52,235 nucleotides of DNA from an uncultured Bacteroidia bacterium (GTDB taxonomy: Bacteria > Bacteroidota > Bacteroidia > Bacteroidales > F082): the NCBI GenBank assembly GCA_902794155.1, contig CADBGN010000010.1, positions 1,049 to 53,283 of the forward strand. The letters run 5' to 3'. Under the pieces are notes generated by a model, which was given only the letters and a program-made list of their open reading frames with translations, did no database searches and was not told the origin of the DNA. Of this stretch, positions 1-8,365 are shown one piece after another (position 1 is the first letter of the stretch; each line of letters starts with the position of its first letter). The position numbers and the translations under genes are program-made.

Positions 1-368
1 ATTGGGAAGGACGGGAATTTCAAGCTTGCCCAATCGTCGTCAATGACATAATTGCGCCCTGCATAGTAATGGTTATAGTCGTCATCGTCGGTAAAACGGG
101 TGTTTTGTGTCGTTTGCAAATAGTTGATAATCTGTCCCATGGCAACGGCAGGACAGCCAGCAACGCTATAGGCATTGCCATTCACTGGGTCTCTTGGACA
201 AAATTGATTGTAAGGGAAGTCCTGTGTCCAATGCGAATGAAGCAATCCATCCGCGCGAAGCGTCGGAGTGGCCGCATCTGGTTTTTCAACGGTTTTCAGG
301 AGAGGAGTTTGCGCCCAGCCATTCAAAGCGCAAAGTGTGATTAGTAATAAAGAAAGAACTTTTGACAT
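1..368 (-). CDS. C10 (streptopain-like) cysteine peptidase, 3' part missing
   Basis: The gene reads leftwards from an ATG at 368-366 and is cut by the window start, leaving 122 codons. Residues 1-19 look like a secretory signal peptide ending in GWAQ. After a short linker come W-x-Q-x-x-PYN and CP motifs and then AGCPAVAMGQI. Cys72 of that motif matches the nucleophile position of family C10 (SpeB-type) peptidases, which Bacteroidales secrete to degrade proteins. The catalytic His would lie outside the window. A TAGTTTTG box at 527-520 gives a leader of about 150 nt. I am confident of the family; whether the protein also carries a sorting tail cannot be seen. Confidence 0.85.
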   Translation of the reverse strand, partial: MSKVLSLLLITLCALNGWAQTPLLKTVEKPDAATPTLRADGLLHSHWTQDFPYNQFCPRDPVNGNAYSVAGCPAVAMGQIINYLQTTQNTRFTDDDDYNHYYAGRNYVIDDDWASLKFPSFP

Positions 369-416
369 ATTATGACTTTTTTCAATTTCGATTGGTTCGT
401 TGACTGTAAGCAATCA

Positions 417-463
417 GCCGTCAGCTATCAGCTTGGTAGCACTGTAGCTAACTGCTGACAGCC
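417..463. repeat. Imperfect inverted repeat in the C10 peptidase leader
   Basis: The arms at 417-432 and 447-463 (GCCGTCAGCTATCAGC against the complement of GCTAACTGCTGACAGCC) form an imperfect hairpin. It lies between the putative promoter and the start codon of the peptidase gene, so it would be part of the mRNA leader. It could be a REP-like element or an attenuator; nothing decides between them. Confidence 0.45.
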
Positions 464-519
464 AAACAGCTTTTTTCTCGTATTTATGAACCCATTTCGC
501 TCATATTTGATTTACACCG

Positions 520-527
520 CAAAACTA
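520..527 (-). promoter_or_regulatory. TAnnTTTG -7 element, C10 peptidase
   Basis: TAGTTTTG read on the minus strand matches the Bacteroidetes primary-sigma -7 consensus. It is the only good match upstream of the peptidase start. Confidence 0.5.
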
Positions 528-565
528 CAACATTTTCATTATCAATGGTGATTTGAACACACATT

Positions 566-623
566 GTCCACATTATTGTCCATATATGGTTTTCGTTTCG
601 GAACGGATAATACCCTAATTTTG
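566..623 (+). promoter_or_regulatory. Regulated promoter module, copy 1
   Basis: Two GTCCA repeats 12 bp apart (566-570, 578-582) are followed by CGGAACGGATAATA (599-612) and a TAATTTTG -7 box (616-623). The same arrangement recurs at 4465-4522, nearly base for base between the second GTCCA and the -7 box. The CGGAAC and ATAATA elements also occur in the promoter of the regulator gene between the two copies, so this is a likely operator. It drives the small frameshifted gene and the receptor. Confidence 0.75.
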
Positions 624-677
624 CAGTCGAATTGATATGGAGGAGTAAGGTTCTTACAGGTTTAAAATCACATCGTT

Positions 678-1077
678 ATGGAATTGTCAAATTGGTTTAA
701 GGGATTCGAGAAAGGCATTGCACAGCTTCTACCAGAACAACGGTCGGTTTTCTTTGCGGAATGCGGAAAGAACTGCGTGAAAGGAGGTACGCTTTCGGTT
801 TACCAAAAACTCTATGAGGACGCTAAAGGTGACATGGATGTTTTCTTTGAGATGGCCAATGATTTGCCCGGAGTGAAAGGTGAGCTTTTTGGAATGCACT
901 TGTGAATTGTGCAAAAAGGGATATGTCACAATACCTTTGCTCTGTGAATGTTCGCGCCAAAGCGTGATGTATTCGATGCAAAGTTTGTGGAAAGGCAAAA
1001 ACTTCACCGTAACGCTTTGTCACTCCATCTTGGGTGGAGAAGCGGATTGTGAAATGAGAATAGAAGTTGAAAAATAA
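678..1077 (+). pseudogene. Small cysteine-containing protein, frameshifted
   Basis: Reading frame 1 (678-905) and the next frame (open from about 880 to 1077) join into one continuous protein of about 132 residues if one base is removed in the AAA run near 875-877. The junction then reads GVKVSFLECTCELC. The second part holds the motif C-x-C-x-x-C and further cysteines, which suggests metal binding, but I do not recognise the family. It is the first gene after promoter copy 1 and ends just before the receptor gene. The shift could be a real mutation or a sequencing error in the A run; a translational frameshift is less likely. Confidence 0.6.
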
Positions 1078-1087
1078 ACTCAAAAAG

Positions 1088-3436
1088 ATGAAAACACTGA
1101 AATTAATAACGCTTACCGCTGCACTGCTGATGACGGTTTCAGCATTGGCTCAAAACCAAAATTTAGTCGGTCACATCACCGATGAAAACGGCGAACCTAT
1201 GCCTTTCGTGAATGTGATGTTGCTTTCGCTTCCCGACTCGACCTTTGTGCAAGGAACGGTGACGGATGAGCATGGTTCATTCCTCTTGCCGACCGACAAA
1301 AAAGACGGCCTGCTGAAAGTGTCGTGCGTGGGTTACCAAACCCAATTTGCAAAGGCCACAAACGGCTTGACCATCCAGATGATGATGGATGCTCAACTCC
1401 TTGGCGAAGTGGTTGTGAAGAGCCAGTTGCCACAAACGCGGCTGACAGGTAACTCGATGATTACCACCATCCAAGGCTCGGTACTTGAGGATTCGGGGAC
1501 GGCACAAGAGATGCTGACTAAAGTGCCGGGAATGACCGGCAGCGAGGATGGTTTGGAGGTCTTGGGCAAAGGCTCACCGATTATCTATATCAACGGGCGG
1601 CTGATGCGTGACGACAGCGAACTGCGCCGCCTGCGTAGCGATGACATCCGTGATGTGGAAGTCATCAACAACCCGGGAGCACAGTATGACGCCACCGTGA
1701 GGGCCGTGGTGCGCATCCGCACCAAAAAACAACAAGGCGATGGCCTCAGCCTCGACCTGAACCTGACCGACGACCAAGACTTGCAGTACGGCTTCAACAC
1801 GCCACGCGGAAAACTCGGCTTGAACTACCGCAAAAACGGTGTCGATGTGTTTGGCTCGGTGTATTACAGGCATACGGACTACCGCCAATACAGCAGCTTG
1901 GAGGAAATCGCCAACACCACCAAAGTGTTCCGTCAGGCAGGTCCCTACACCATGACTTGGAAAAACGACCAACTCGTTTATACCGCTGGCGCCAACTGGC
2001 AAGTTTCCGACAACCATTCCTTGGGCATCCGCGCCGACTTGACGCATTATCTCGGCGGCGAGAACAAGGTCATTTATGATGAGGATGTCTTCGAAAACGA
2101 TGCCTTCCTCGACCATCTCTACAGCGTGCAGACCAGCAAGGAAACCAAGCCGCTCGGCATCCTCACCAACGCCTATTACAACGGCACAGCGGGCAAACTC
2201 GGCATCGACTTCAACTTCGACTTCTTGAACACGGCGACCAACACCGACCGCGAAAATGTGGAGCAAAGCTTGATAGAAGATGACTTTGTCAGAAGCAGGT
2301 CGGGAGCGGAGAGCAGGCTCTATGCCTCCAAGTTGGTGCTTTCCTATCCCGTTTGGAAAGGCAGCATTGAGGCAGGCGCTGAGATGACCTTCGCCAAGCG
2401 TCACAATACCTATTGGATTGACAAACAAACCATTGCCAACACCGATGCCGACATCACGGAAAACAATATCGCTGCCTTTACGCAATACGCCTGCGATTTC
2501 GGGAAATGGGGACAAGCCAGCGTCGGAATGCGTTACGAACACACACTTTTGGACTATAGAGATGTGACCAACAGCGACTTCCTCTATCGTCCGCAGGATG
2601 AGTTCTTCCCAACGGCCTCCTATTCCGTTGCTTTGGGCAAGGTGGAGATGGGCCTGTCGTATGGCATCAAGACCAACCGTCCGAGTTTCTTCGCGATGAA
2701 CGATGCCGTCACCTACATCAGCCGCTATTCGATGCAGGCGGGCAACTCGCAACTGCTCAACGAGCGAATTCAAGACCTTACGCTGAATGTGGGCTACAAA
2801 TGGCTCGCGTTCACGGCTTCATACGGGCATTGCAAAAACCCTATCACGCAGTGGGCCTACCTTACCGATGGCGATGCCGCGCTGATCAAACATATCAACC
2901 TCGATAAACCTGTGAATACGATTGGCGCCTACATTTCGGCAACACCAAGAGCGGGTATTTGGTCGCTCAATGCCACCGCAGGCATGGAGAAGCAAGACCT
3001 TTGGCTCGACCTTGAGGACATTCATGTTCCCGAAGGTACTCGCAGGGTTTATTTCGACAAGCCTGTCTTTACTTTCAACGCTTTTAACACATTCAGTTTC
3101 AAGCACGATTGGAAAATTGACATCAACTTCATGTTTCGCTCGCGCGGCCATCAACTGAATTTCTACAACGATTACAACTACTTGAACCTTGGCGTTGTCG
3201 TGCAGAAGAGTTTCCTGAAAGACAAATCGCTCACTATCCGCACCGCCGTGCTCGACATCCTGCGACACAGTGGCATGAACGAATACAGCGATATGGGCTA
3301 TTACCAAATCCAGCAGAACAATGTTTTCTCGACGCACAAGTTCCAAGTCTCTGTGTATTATCGCCTGAACTCGACACGCAGCAAATACAAGGGGACTGGT
3401 GCTGGTAAAGATACGCAGGAAAGAATGAAATCATAG
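1088..3436 (+). CDS. Outer-membrane beta-barrel receptor (TonB-dependent type)
   Basis: This 782-residue protein starts with a signal peptide (1-22, ending SALAQ), followed by a carboxypeptidase-regulatory-like domain (about 24-100), a plug-like region (about 120-215, with IIYINGR) and a long aromatic-rich barrel. The tail SKYKGTGAG is typical of the OMP_b-brl_3 family. Such proteins take up a ligand across the outer membrane. I chose ATG 1088 over the upstream TTG 1067 because the signal peptide begins there. It is cotranscribed with the small frameshifted gene and lies convergent to the TetR-type gene. The ligand is unknown. Confidence 0.9.
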   Translation: MKTLKLITLTAALLMTVSALAQNQNLVGHITDENGEPMPFVNVMLLSLPDSTFVQGTVTDEHGSFLLPTDKKDGLLKVSCVGYQTQFAKATNGLTIQMMMDAQLLGEVVVKSQLPQTRLTGNSMITTIQGSVLEDSGTAQEMLTKVPGMTGSEDGLEVLGKGSPIIYINGRLMRDDSELRRLRSDDIRDVEVINNPGAQYDATVRAVVRIRTKKQQGDGLSLDLNLTDDQDLQYGFNTPRGKLGLNYRKNGVDVFGSVYYRHTDYRQYSSLEEIANTTKVFRQAGPYTMTWKNDQLVYTAGANWQVSDNHSLGIRADLTHYLGGENKVIYDEDVFENDAFLDHLYSVQTSKETKPLGILTNAYYNGTAGKLGIDFNFDFLNTATNTDRENVEQSLIEDDFVRSRSGAESRLYASKLVLSYPVWKGSIEAGAEMTFAKRHNTYWIDKQTIANTDADITENNIAAFTQYACDFGKWGQASVGMRYEHTLLDYRDVTNSDFLYRPQDEFFPTASYSVALGKVEMGLSYGIKTNRPSFFAMNDAVTYISRYSMQAGNSQLLNERIQDLTLNVGYKWLAFTASYGHCKNPITQWAYLTDGDAALIKHINLDKPVNTIGAYISATPRAGIWSLNATAGMEKQDLWLDLEDIHVPEGTRRVYFDKPVFTFNAFNTFSFKHDWKIDINFMFRSRGHQLNFYNDYNYLNLGVVVQKSFLKDKSLTIRTAVLDILRHSGMNEYSDMGYYQIQQNNVFSTHKFQVSVYYRLNSTRSKYKGTGAGKDTQERMKS

Positions 3437-3452
3437 GTGGGAGGACGGTTCA

Positions 3453-4376
3453 TCACAATCCCAACTTGGCCTTAAGCCGTTGGCGTGCCTTGGTGACCGA
3501 GGCAGGCGAGATGCCCAAAAGAAGGGCTTGCTCGGTCACGGAAAACTGAAGTCGGGAAAGCATGATCAGGCGGACATCGCCACGGGTGAGGTTGGGATGC
3601 TTCTCCCGAAGCGATTCTGGCGTGAGGGAGAAACCGTTTCGGAACACGCGTTCCATTTCGACCCATTCATTGTCCTGGATATAGCGGGGTACGGCGTGAA
3701 GCTCTTGCAGCAGGTGGTTCTGGCCTGCCAGTGAATGGATCAAGAGATAGGATTCAACGTCGCCTTCGGGTCCTGTGCCTTCTCGAGGCATAAACGATTC
3801 GCGATTATCATTGCCGGCACGAATGACCATCAGGAATGCCCTCACATTCTTGCCGAAGATTTCGGACACTTGGGGGATGCTGAGTGCCGCACCGCCTTCC
3901 ACGCAGGTATGGGCCAATCCAATACCGACAAGCATCAGTTGATAATAAAGCATTTCCGCGTCTTTTCCCTGCAAACCGAAAGATTGGCTGATGGCGGCAA
4001 TCGACTCCTGTTTGAAGCCTACTTGGGTGTCGATATAATCCTCGAAAGAGGTTGCCGAAGCCTTGTTGTCCATTACCAATTTGAAGAGTTGAGGCTCGTC
4101 GATGGCGAACCAAAGGAAGGCCAAGCCCATGCCTTTGAAAGGAGGATTCAAGGAAAAGCCTGCGCCTACACGCTCCTTGAACAAGCGGCGGGCTTTGGCA
4201 CGGACGGCCTCCATAACGCCTTCCATAGAACCAAATTTCGAGAAAATGGCATTGACGCCACAACCCAACGCCGAGGAAAGATTTCTAGCCGTAAGTTGGG
4301 AAGTGCCGCCTTTTCTTACAATGTCAATAGCAGCAGCGAGTATTTTTTCTTTCGTTACGCTTGTCGGTCTTGCCAT
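3453..4376 (-). CDS. TetR-type regulator with extra C-terminal HTH
   Basis: The N-terminal 60 residues form a TetR helix-turn-helix (TKEKILAAAIDIVRKGG, then LTARNLSSALG). A ligand/dimer domain follows. At 307 residues it is about 100 longer than usual; residues 255-307 add a second HTH (LTRGDVRLIMLSRLQFSV, then LLGISPASVTKARQRL) resembling the LuxR-like C-terminal domain of Bacteroidetes sensors. It lies between two operons with identical promoter modules. Its own promoter carries the elements CGAATAATAA and CGGAAC, so it probably represses all three transcripts including its own. The effector is unknown. Confidence 0.85.
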   Translation of the reverse strand: MARPTSVTKEKILAAAIDIVRKGGTSQLTARNLSSALGCGVNAIFSKFGSMEGVMEAVRAKARRLFKERVGAGFSLNPPFKGMGLAFLWFAIDEPQLFKLVMDNKASATSFEDYIDTQVGFKQESIAAISQSFGLQGKDAEMLYYQLMLVGIGLAHTCVEGGAALSIPQVSEIFGKNVRAFLMVIRAGNDNRESFMPREGTGPEGDVESYLLIHSLAGQNHLLQELHAVPRYIQDNEWVEMERVFRNGFSLTPESLREKHPNLTRGDVRLIMLSRLQFSVTEQALLLGISPASVTKARQRLKAKLGL

Positions 4377-4386
4377 AATAAAACAA

Positions 4387-4415
4387 CTGTTCCGTTATTA
4401 TTCGCCGCAAAAGTA
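4387..4415 (-). promoter_or_regulatory. Promoter and operator of the TetR-type gene
   Basis: On the minus strand TACTTTTG (4415-4408) is the -7 box and CGAATAATAACGGAACAG (4404-4387) follows directly, over the expected transcription start. The same two sub-motifs, in the other order, occur in the promoter modules at 599-612 and 4498-4511, which supports autoregulation. Confidence 0.65.
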
Positions 4416-4464
4416 GGGAAATCAAATTCAAATCCAATGCGTTTTGAGAACAAAATATCGCAAA

Positions 4465-4522
4465 GTCCATAAAAATGTCCATATAGGGTTTTCATTTCGG
4501 AACGGATAATAAACTACTTTTG
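4465..4522 (+). promoter_or_regulatory. Regulated promoter module, copy 2
   Basis: GTCCA repeats at 4465-4469 and 4477-4481, CGGAACGGATAATA at 4498-4511 and TACTTTTG at 4515-4522 copy the layout of 566-623. The match between the second GTCCA and the -7 box is nearly exact. It precedes the DUF2807 pseudogene and its followers. Confidence 0.75.
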
Positions 4523-4598
4523 CAGCCGTTTAGATATGAACAAGTAGAATCGTATTAAAACCGATGTCCCGATGGTATATAACAGCGGCCATATTAAA

Positions 4599-5371
4599 AT
4601 GAAAAAGTATTTGGCAATTCTGTCAGTCGTCGTTTTGTTTGCTTTTTGCGGTTGTTCCAAATTTGCTGGTGAGCCTATCTCCAAGGATTTCAGCATTTCG
4701 GGCACCTACACCGAGCTTGAAGTGGAGGATGCATTTGACGTCACGGTCAGCGATGCTGCGACACAAATCACCATCACTGCGGGTGAATATGTCATGCCGA
4801 ATCGGATATGACGGTAATCTTGCCTTATAACGCTAACTTGACGAGTGTTGACCTTTCGGGTGCCTCGGAGTTCCATTCGGAATATGGCCTTGAAGGCAAT
4901 AAGGTTGAGGTTGAGTTGTCGGGTGCATCTGATTTTTATTGCGACATCGATGCCGATGAAGTTGACATTGACCTGTCGGGTGCCTCCGATTTTTTTGGTG
5001 ACATCCTGGCCGATGAAATCGAGATGGACTTGACGGGCAGTTCCAAAATCAAGGGTTATGTGGAGGCTCTTGACCTCGACCTTGAGATGAGCGGTGCCTC
5101 GGAGGCTACCTTTGAGGGACAAGTCGATATGCTCAAGATTGATTTGTCAGGTGCCAGCGACATCAAGAAAACCATCAACGGGAACAGATACGGCTTTGCC
5201 TGCGACCAATGCGAAGGCTCGATATCAGGCGCCAGCAATGTCTACATCCATTGCGACGGCACCATCAAGGTCAACCTTTCGGGCGCCAGCGACCTGCACT
5301 ATACGGGCAATGCCGCCACTACGGGCTGCACCACCTCTGGCGGTTCGGACATCTATCATGATACGCTGTAA
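4599..5371 (+). pseudogene. DUF2807 (head GIN domain) lipoprotein, broken
   Basis: The first frame (4599-4811) encodes a lipoprotein signal (LFAFCGCSKF) and the start of a DUF2807 domain; the second frame (from about 4800 to 5371) holds the rest. The second part is a run of about 20-residue beta repeats with recurring LSGAS motifs (at least six). Relative to typical family members a stretch of some 20-30 residues between 'EYVMPN' and 'MTVILPYNANL' is missing and the frame changes, so this looks like an internal deletion near 4795-4808. Full-length homologues are predicted surface beta-helix proteins of unknown role. ATG 4808 could still make the repeat part without a signal peptide. Confidence 0.7.
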
Positions 5372-5383
5372 AACAGTTTGGCC

Positions 5384-6109
5384 ATGGAACAAAAGTTTTG
5401 TCAGAGCTGCGGTATGCCGCTTACCTATGAAATCCTCGGCACCAATGCCGATGGAAGCAAAAATGAGGATTATTGCATCTATTGCTACAAGGATGGCAAG
5501 TTCACCCAAGACTGCTCAATGGATGAGATGATAGAGCATTGTGCCCAGTTTGTGGATGAGGTAAACAAAGGACTGCCGCAGCCCATCACGATGGAAGAAT
5601 ACATCGGCCAGATGAAGATGTACTTCCCGCACCTGAAACGCTGGCGTAAGGAATTGTCGATAGATGATGACACTCCAGAAAACCCTGCCTTGAAGGGTGT
5701 TAAAGAGCTTATCGCCAAGATGGCCGACACGCTGCCCATCACCATGATATCGTCGGTCGATGAGGAGGGCTTCCCTTGCACCAAGGCCATGCTGTCACCT
5801 CGGGTCCGTGAAGGTATCAAGGTGTTCTATTTCACCACGAATACCTTCTCGCTGCGCGTGGCTCACTATAAGGCCAACCCCAAGGCCAGCATCTATTTCT
5901 GCGATGCCGAAGGCTTTAAGGGCATGATGTTGCGTGGCACTATGGAGGTACTGACCGACGCCAAAAGCAAAGAGATGATTTGGCGCGATGGCGACACGGT
6001 ATATTATCCAGGTGGCGTCACCGACCCAAACTATTGCGTGTTGAAATTCACCGCCACCGATGGTCGTTTCTACAGCGACTTCTATCCGAGGAGCTTTGTG
6101 CTTGAGTAA
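5384..6109 (+). CDS. Zinc-ribbon plus PNPOx-like flavin-binding protein
   Basis: The 241-residue protein has an N-terminal zinc ribbon (CQSC at 6-9, CIYC at 31-34), a helical linker, then a pyridoxamine-5'-phosphate-oxidase-like split barrel (about 105-241) as in 'general stress protein 26' relatives, which bind FMN or related cofactors. ATG 5384 is used; an in-frame TTG lies two codons upstream. It starts 12 nt after the DUF2807 pseudogene and appears to share promoter copy 2. The substrate is unknown. Confidence 0.8.
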   Translation: MEQKFCQSCGMPLTYEILGTNADGSKNEDYCIYCYKDGKFTQDCSMDEMIEHCAQFVDEVNKGLPQPITMEEYIGQMKMYFPHLKRWRKELSIDDDTPENPALKGVKELIAKMADTLPITMISSVDEEGFPCTKAMLSPRVREGIKVFYFTTNTFSLRVAHYKANPKASIYFCDAEGFKGMMLRGTMEVLTDAKSKEMIWRDGDTVYYPGGVTDPNYCVLKFTATDGRFYSDFYPRSFVLE

Positions 6110-6118
6110 GGTTTGTTG

Positions 6119-6610
6119 ATGAAATCCCTGCCAAATGCTATATCGGCACTTCGATTTTTAGGGGCCGTTTGCCTTCTGTTTTTCGGAGTCGAGAGTTGTG
6201 CTTTCTGGGTCATTTATTTTGTCTGTGGTCTCAGCGATATGGCAGATGGATATCTCGCCCGAATACTCGGATGTGAAAGCAAAACAGGTGCAATGCTGGA
6301 TAGTTTGGCTGATTTGGCCTTCGTGATATGCTGTTGCTTTAAGTTAATCCCTGCTTTGGCATTTCCAAAATGGCTGTGGATCTGGGGTGGAGTGATTGTC
6401 GCCACCAAAATCATCAATCAAATCTCTGCGTTAGTGATGTACAAGAAATGCATCTTTCCTCACACCATTGCAAATAAAATAACGGGGGTTCTGCTTTTTG
6501 TTGGAGTTCCTTTGACGGTGTTTTTGGAATCGTTTGTTCCGATGGTCGTTATAGCCGTTGTCGCAACATTTGCTGCTGTTCAAGAGGGGCATTTCATTAG
6601 GATGAAGTAA
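6119..6610 (+). CDS. CDP-alcohol phosphatidyltransferase family protein
   Basis: This is a small integral membrane enzyme of 163 residues with several hydrophobic segments. The complete signature D40-x2-D43-G44-x2-A47-R48-x8-G57-x3-D61-x3-D65 is present, so the active site that moves a phosphatidyl group from CDP-diacylglycerol to an alcohol is intact. The acceptor cannot be told from sequence. It follows the PNPOx-like gene by 9 nt and probably belongs to the same transcript. Confidence 0.88.
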   Translation: MKSLPNAISALRFLGAVCLLFFGVESCAFWVIYFVCGLSDMADGYLARILGCESKTGAMLDSLADLAFVICCCFKLIPALAFPKWLWIWGGVIVATKIINQISALVMYKKCIFPHTIANKITGVLLFVGVPLTVFLESFVPMVVIAVVATFAAVQEGHFIRMK

Positions 6611-6650
6611 TATCAATAAGCTATAAATCAGTTGTTTAGTAGTAGTTTGA

Positions 6651-7166
6651 TTATAATGGCATAGGTATTGCCTTTAGTTCCAATTTGACCATGTCTTGAA
6701 AATTGTTTTTTGATAGAAAATAATCTTGTAAGTCTTTTTTTATTAGTTGTAGTGTAGGTACTACGAGCCAAAAATTCAGTTTTTGGTCTTTGTATTGTTT
6801 TGAAAGGAATGAAGATGCTTTATAAAGAATCCATTCTATCTTTTGTTTCCCAAAACAGGGTTTAGATTTGCTTGAATACTTGCACTGAATATAAGCTTTG
6901 AAATCATCTTTGCTAATTATGATATCCATTCCGCCATCCAAAAAGCCATTTTTCAAACCTAAGTATTCAACTTGATATCCTTCCTCTTCATATTTTTGTC
7001 CAACATATTTTTCATAAACATATCCCCAATCATCGAAGTTTATTTCAGAATATGGGTAACCATGTCTTCTACAGTTGGTAACTTCTGGGATGATGTTGAC
7101 AACACAATTATTGCAATCAATTTCTAATCGACCCTGTGATAAGATTGAGGCAATATGTTTGACCAT
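6651..7166 (-). CDS. Mrr-like restriction endonuclease domain protein
   Basis: This 171-residue protein has a PD-(D/E)XK core of the Mrr_cat type: a helix with YVGQKYEEEGYQVEYLG, then GGMDIIIS with Asp81 and IQCKY with Gln94-x-Lys96. Mrr-type nucleases cut modified or foreign DNA. There is no companion methyltransferase or specificity subunit nearby, so it stands alone. The gene is clearly more AT-rich than its neighbours and lies next to a transposase gene, which suggests recent acquisition. Confidence 0.75.
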   Translation of the reverse strand: MVKHIASILSQGRLEIDCNNCVVNIIPEVTNCRRHGYPYSEINFDDWGYVYEKYVGQKYEEEGYQVEYLGLKNGFLDGGMDIIISKDDFKAYIQCKYSSKSKPCFGKQKIEWILYKASSFLSKQYKDQKLNFWLVVPTLQLIKKDLQDYFLSKNNFQDMVKLELKAIPMPL

Positions 7167-7198
7167 AATTGTACTGTTTTATTTGTTGATAAAGTACA

Positions 7199-8254
7199 TT
7201 AATCATTCTTGCAAATTCGGCGTGCCAAATCGTTGAGCACGAGGCATTGGCTTCTACTTATGGTTATCTGTTCATTGTGGTGTTCCCATGAGGAAAGGAT
7301 GAGTAGTTGGCCTCGTGCGCATGCCTCCATACGGGTGCCGCTTGGTTTAGCGAGTTCGGTAAGGCCGTTTTCCTGTAAGTAAATCAGAGGCAAGCCCTCG
7401 TTAAAGGCTGCCCTCATCACCGCTTTCTCACCAGGAGAGATAGCAGGAGAAACAAGCACTGCGCCTTGTCTGGCAGCTGTTAGGTATTCCTTTACTTTTG
7501 CTTGTATTTCTGCTTCAGTTAGGCGACGAGAGCATTGTACAAATAATCGGATAGGGCGGCTGAGTAGGAAACAGTTACCGATGGCAGAGAATGAAACTCC
7601 AGCAACAGTTAGGTTTCGTTGGACACGGAATAAATCGGGGTGCTCGCGTTTCATAAGCAAGCGACGGGGGTTGTCGGCCAAATAGCGAAGCCATGTTTCA
7701 AGTTGCCCTGTTCGTAAAAGGAGCTTGTCATTGTAGCCACGAGCAAAGAGCATTCCGTGGGTGCGGTCTTCGCCTCGTCTGTCTTTGAGGGGTGCGGGTT
7801 GGGTTTGTTGCGTTGGCAACGCAACAGACGGAACAGGCGGCAAACCCAGCACCAACTCACGGTAATGCTTGTTACAACTTTGCTTAAATCCGCGCAGTGC
7901 CATGCCAAGCGGTTTTTCCATCTTTTCTCTCACAAAAAGGATGCCGTGCAAATGGTCGGGCATCATTTGTAAAGCGATGACCTCCACTTCGGGGTGGTGC
8001 AATGGTGCCGCCCACCATTCATCAGCAACGCGTTGCCCCAACTCTGAAAGCTCAATGTGTGGCTCATCAGGATTACCTTCGGGAGCTTCACTTTTACCTA
8101 CAATATGCCCAAATAGAGCATGGCGCCCCTCCGTCACCATCGTAATCATGTAGATTTGGCGGCCAGTATAGTCATGCCCAACACAACGACGAAGCATGGA
8201 TGGTTTCTTTTCACCAGCAAAGGCTTTCTGTGCTTCGTAGGTTTCTTTTTTCAT
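7199..8254 (-). CDS. RAYT-like (Y1/HUH) transposase with C-terminal extension
   Basis: The protein of about 351 residues has an HUH motif MPDHLHGILF (His101, His103) and a YLADNPRR motif typical of REP-associated tyrosine transposases. The C-terminal third resembles a Rossmann-like DprA/SMF-type fold (LVSPAISPGEK, then CARGQLLILSSW), as in a Bacteroidetes subgroup. An in-frame ATG at 8299 is rejected as start because the promoter TATCTTTG (8287-8280) lies downstream of it; ATG 8254 fits. No flanking terminal repeats were seen, so it may be domesticated. Confidence 0.8.
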   Translation of the reverse strand: MKKETYEAQKAFAGEKKPSMLRRCVGHDYTGRQIYMITMVTEGRHALFGHIVGKSEAPEGNPDEPHIELSELGQRVADEWWAAPLHHPEVEVIALQMMPDHLHGILFVREKMEKPLGMALRGFKQSCNKHYRELVLGLPPVPSVALPTQQTQPAPLKDRRGEDRTHGMLFARGYNDKLLLRTGQLETWLRYLADNPRRLLMKREHPDLFRVQRNLTVAGVSFSAIGNCFLLSRPIRLFVQCSRRLTEAEIQAKVKEYLTAARQGAVLVSPAISPGEKAVMRAAFNEGLPLIYLQENGLTELAKPSGTRMEACARGQLLILSSWEHHNEQITISRSQCLVLNDLARRICKND

Positions 8255-8279
8255 GAAGGTGCTTGTTTCTTTTGTTCTG

Positions 8280-8287
8280 CAAAGATA
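8280..8287 (-). promoter_or_regulatory. TATCTTTG promoter that fixes the transposase start
   Basis: The -7 element on the minus strand lies between in-frame ATGs at 8299 and 8254, so transcription begins after the first and translation must begin at 8254. Confidence 0.6.
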
Positions 8288-8337
8288 GAATTCTTTCACA
8301 AATATCCCAAAAACTTGCGGGAACGAGGCTTATGCCG

Positions 8338-8345
8338 TATTTTTG
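8338..8345 (+). promoter_or_regulatory. TATTTTTG promoter, acetyltransferase gene
   Basis: A -7 element 20 nt upstream of ATG 8366, divergent from the transposase promoter. Confidence 0.6.
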
Positions 8346-8365
8346 CAGCGTATTAAACATTTGCA

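Noticed and set aside
880-1077. Independent gene starting at GTG 880
   Set aside because: Its sequence continues the upstream frame smoothly after a one-base correction, so it is better seen as the second half of a broken gene.
1574-2773. Long open frame (399 codons) on the minus strand
   Set aside because: It lies wholly inside the receptor gene, has no ribosome-binding or promoter context and its protein shows no domain; it is a shadow of the codon bias on the other strand.
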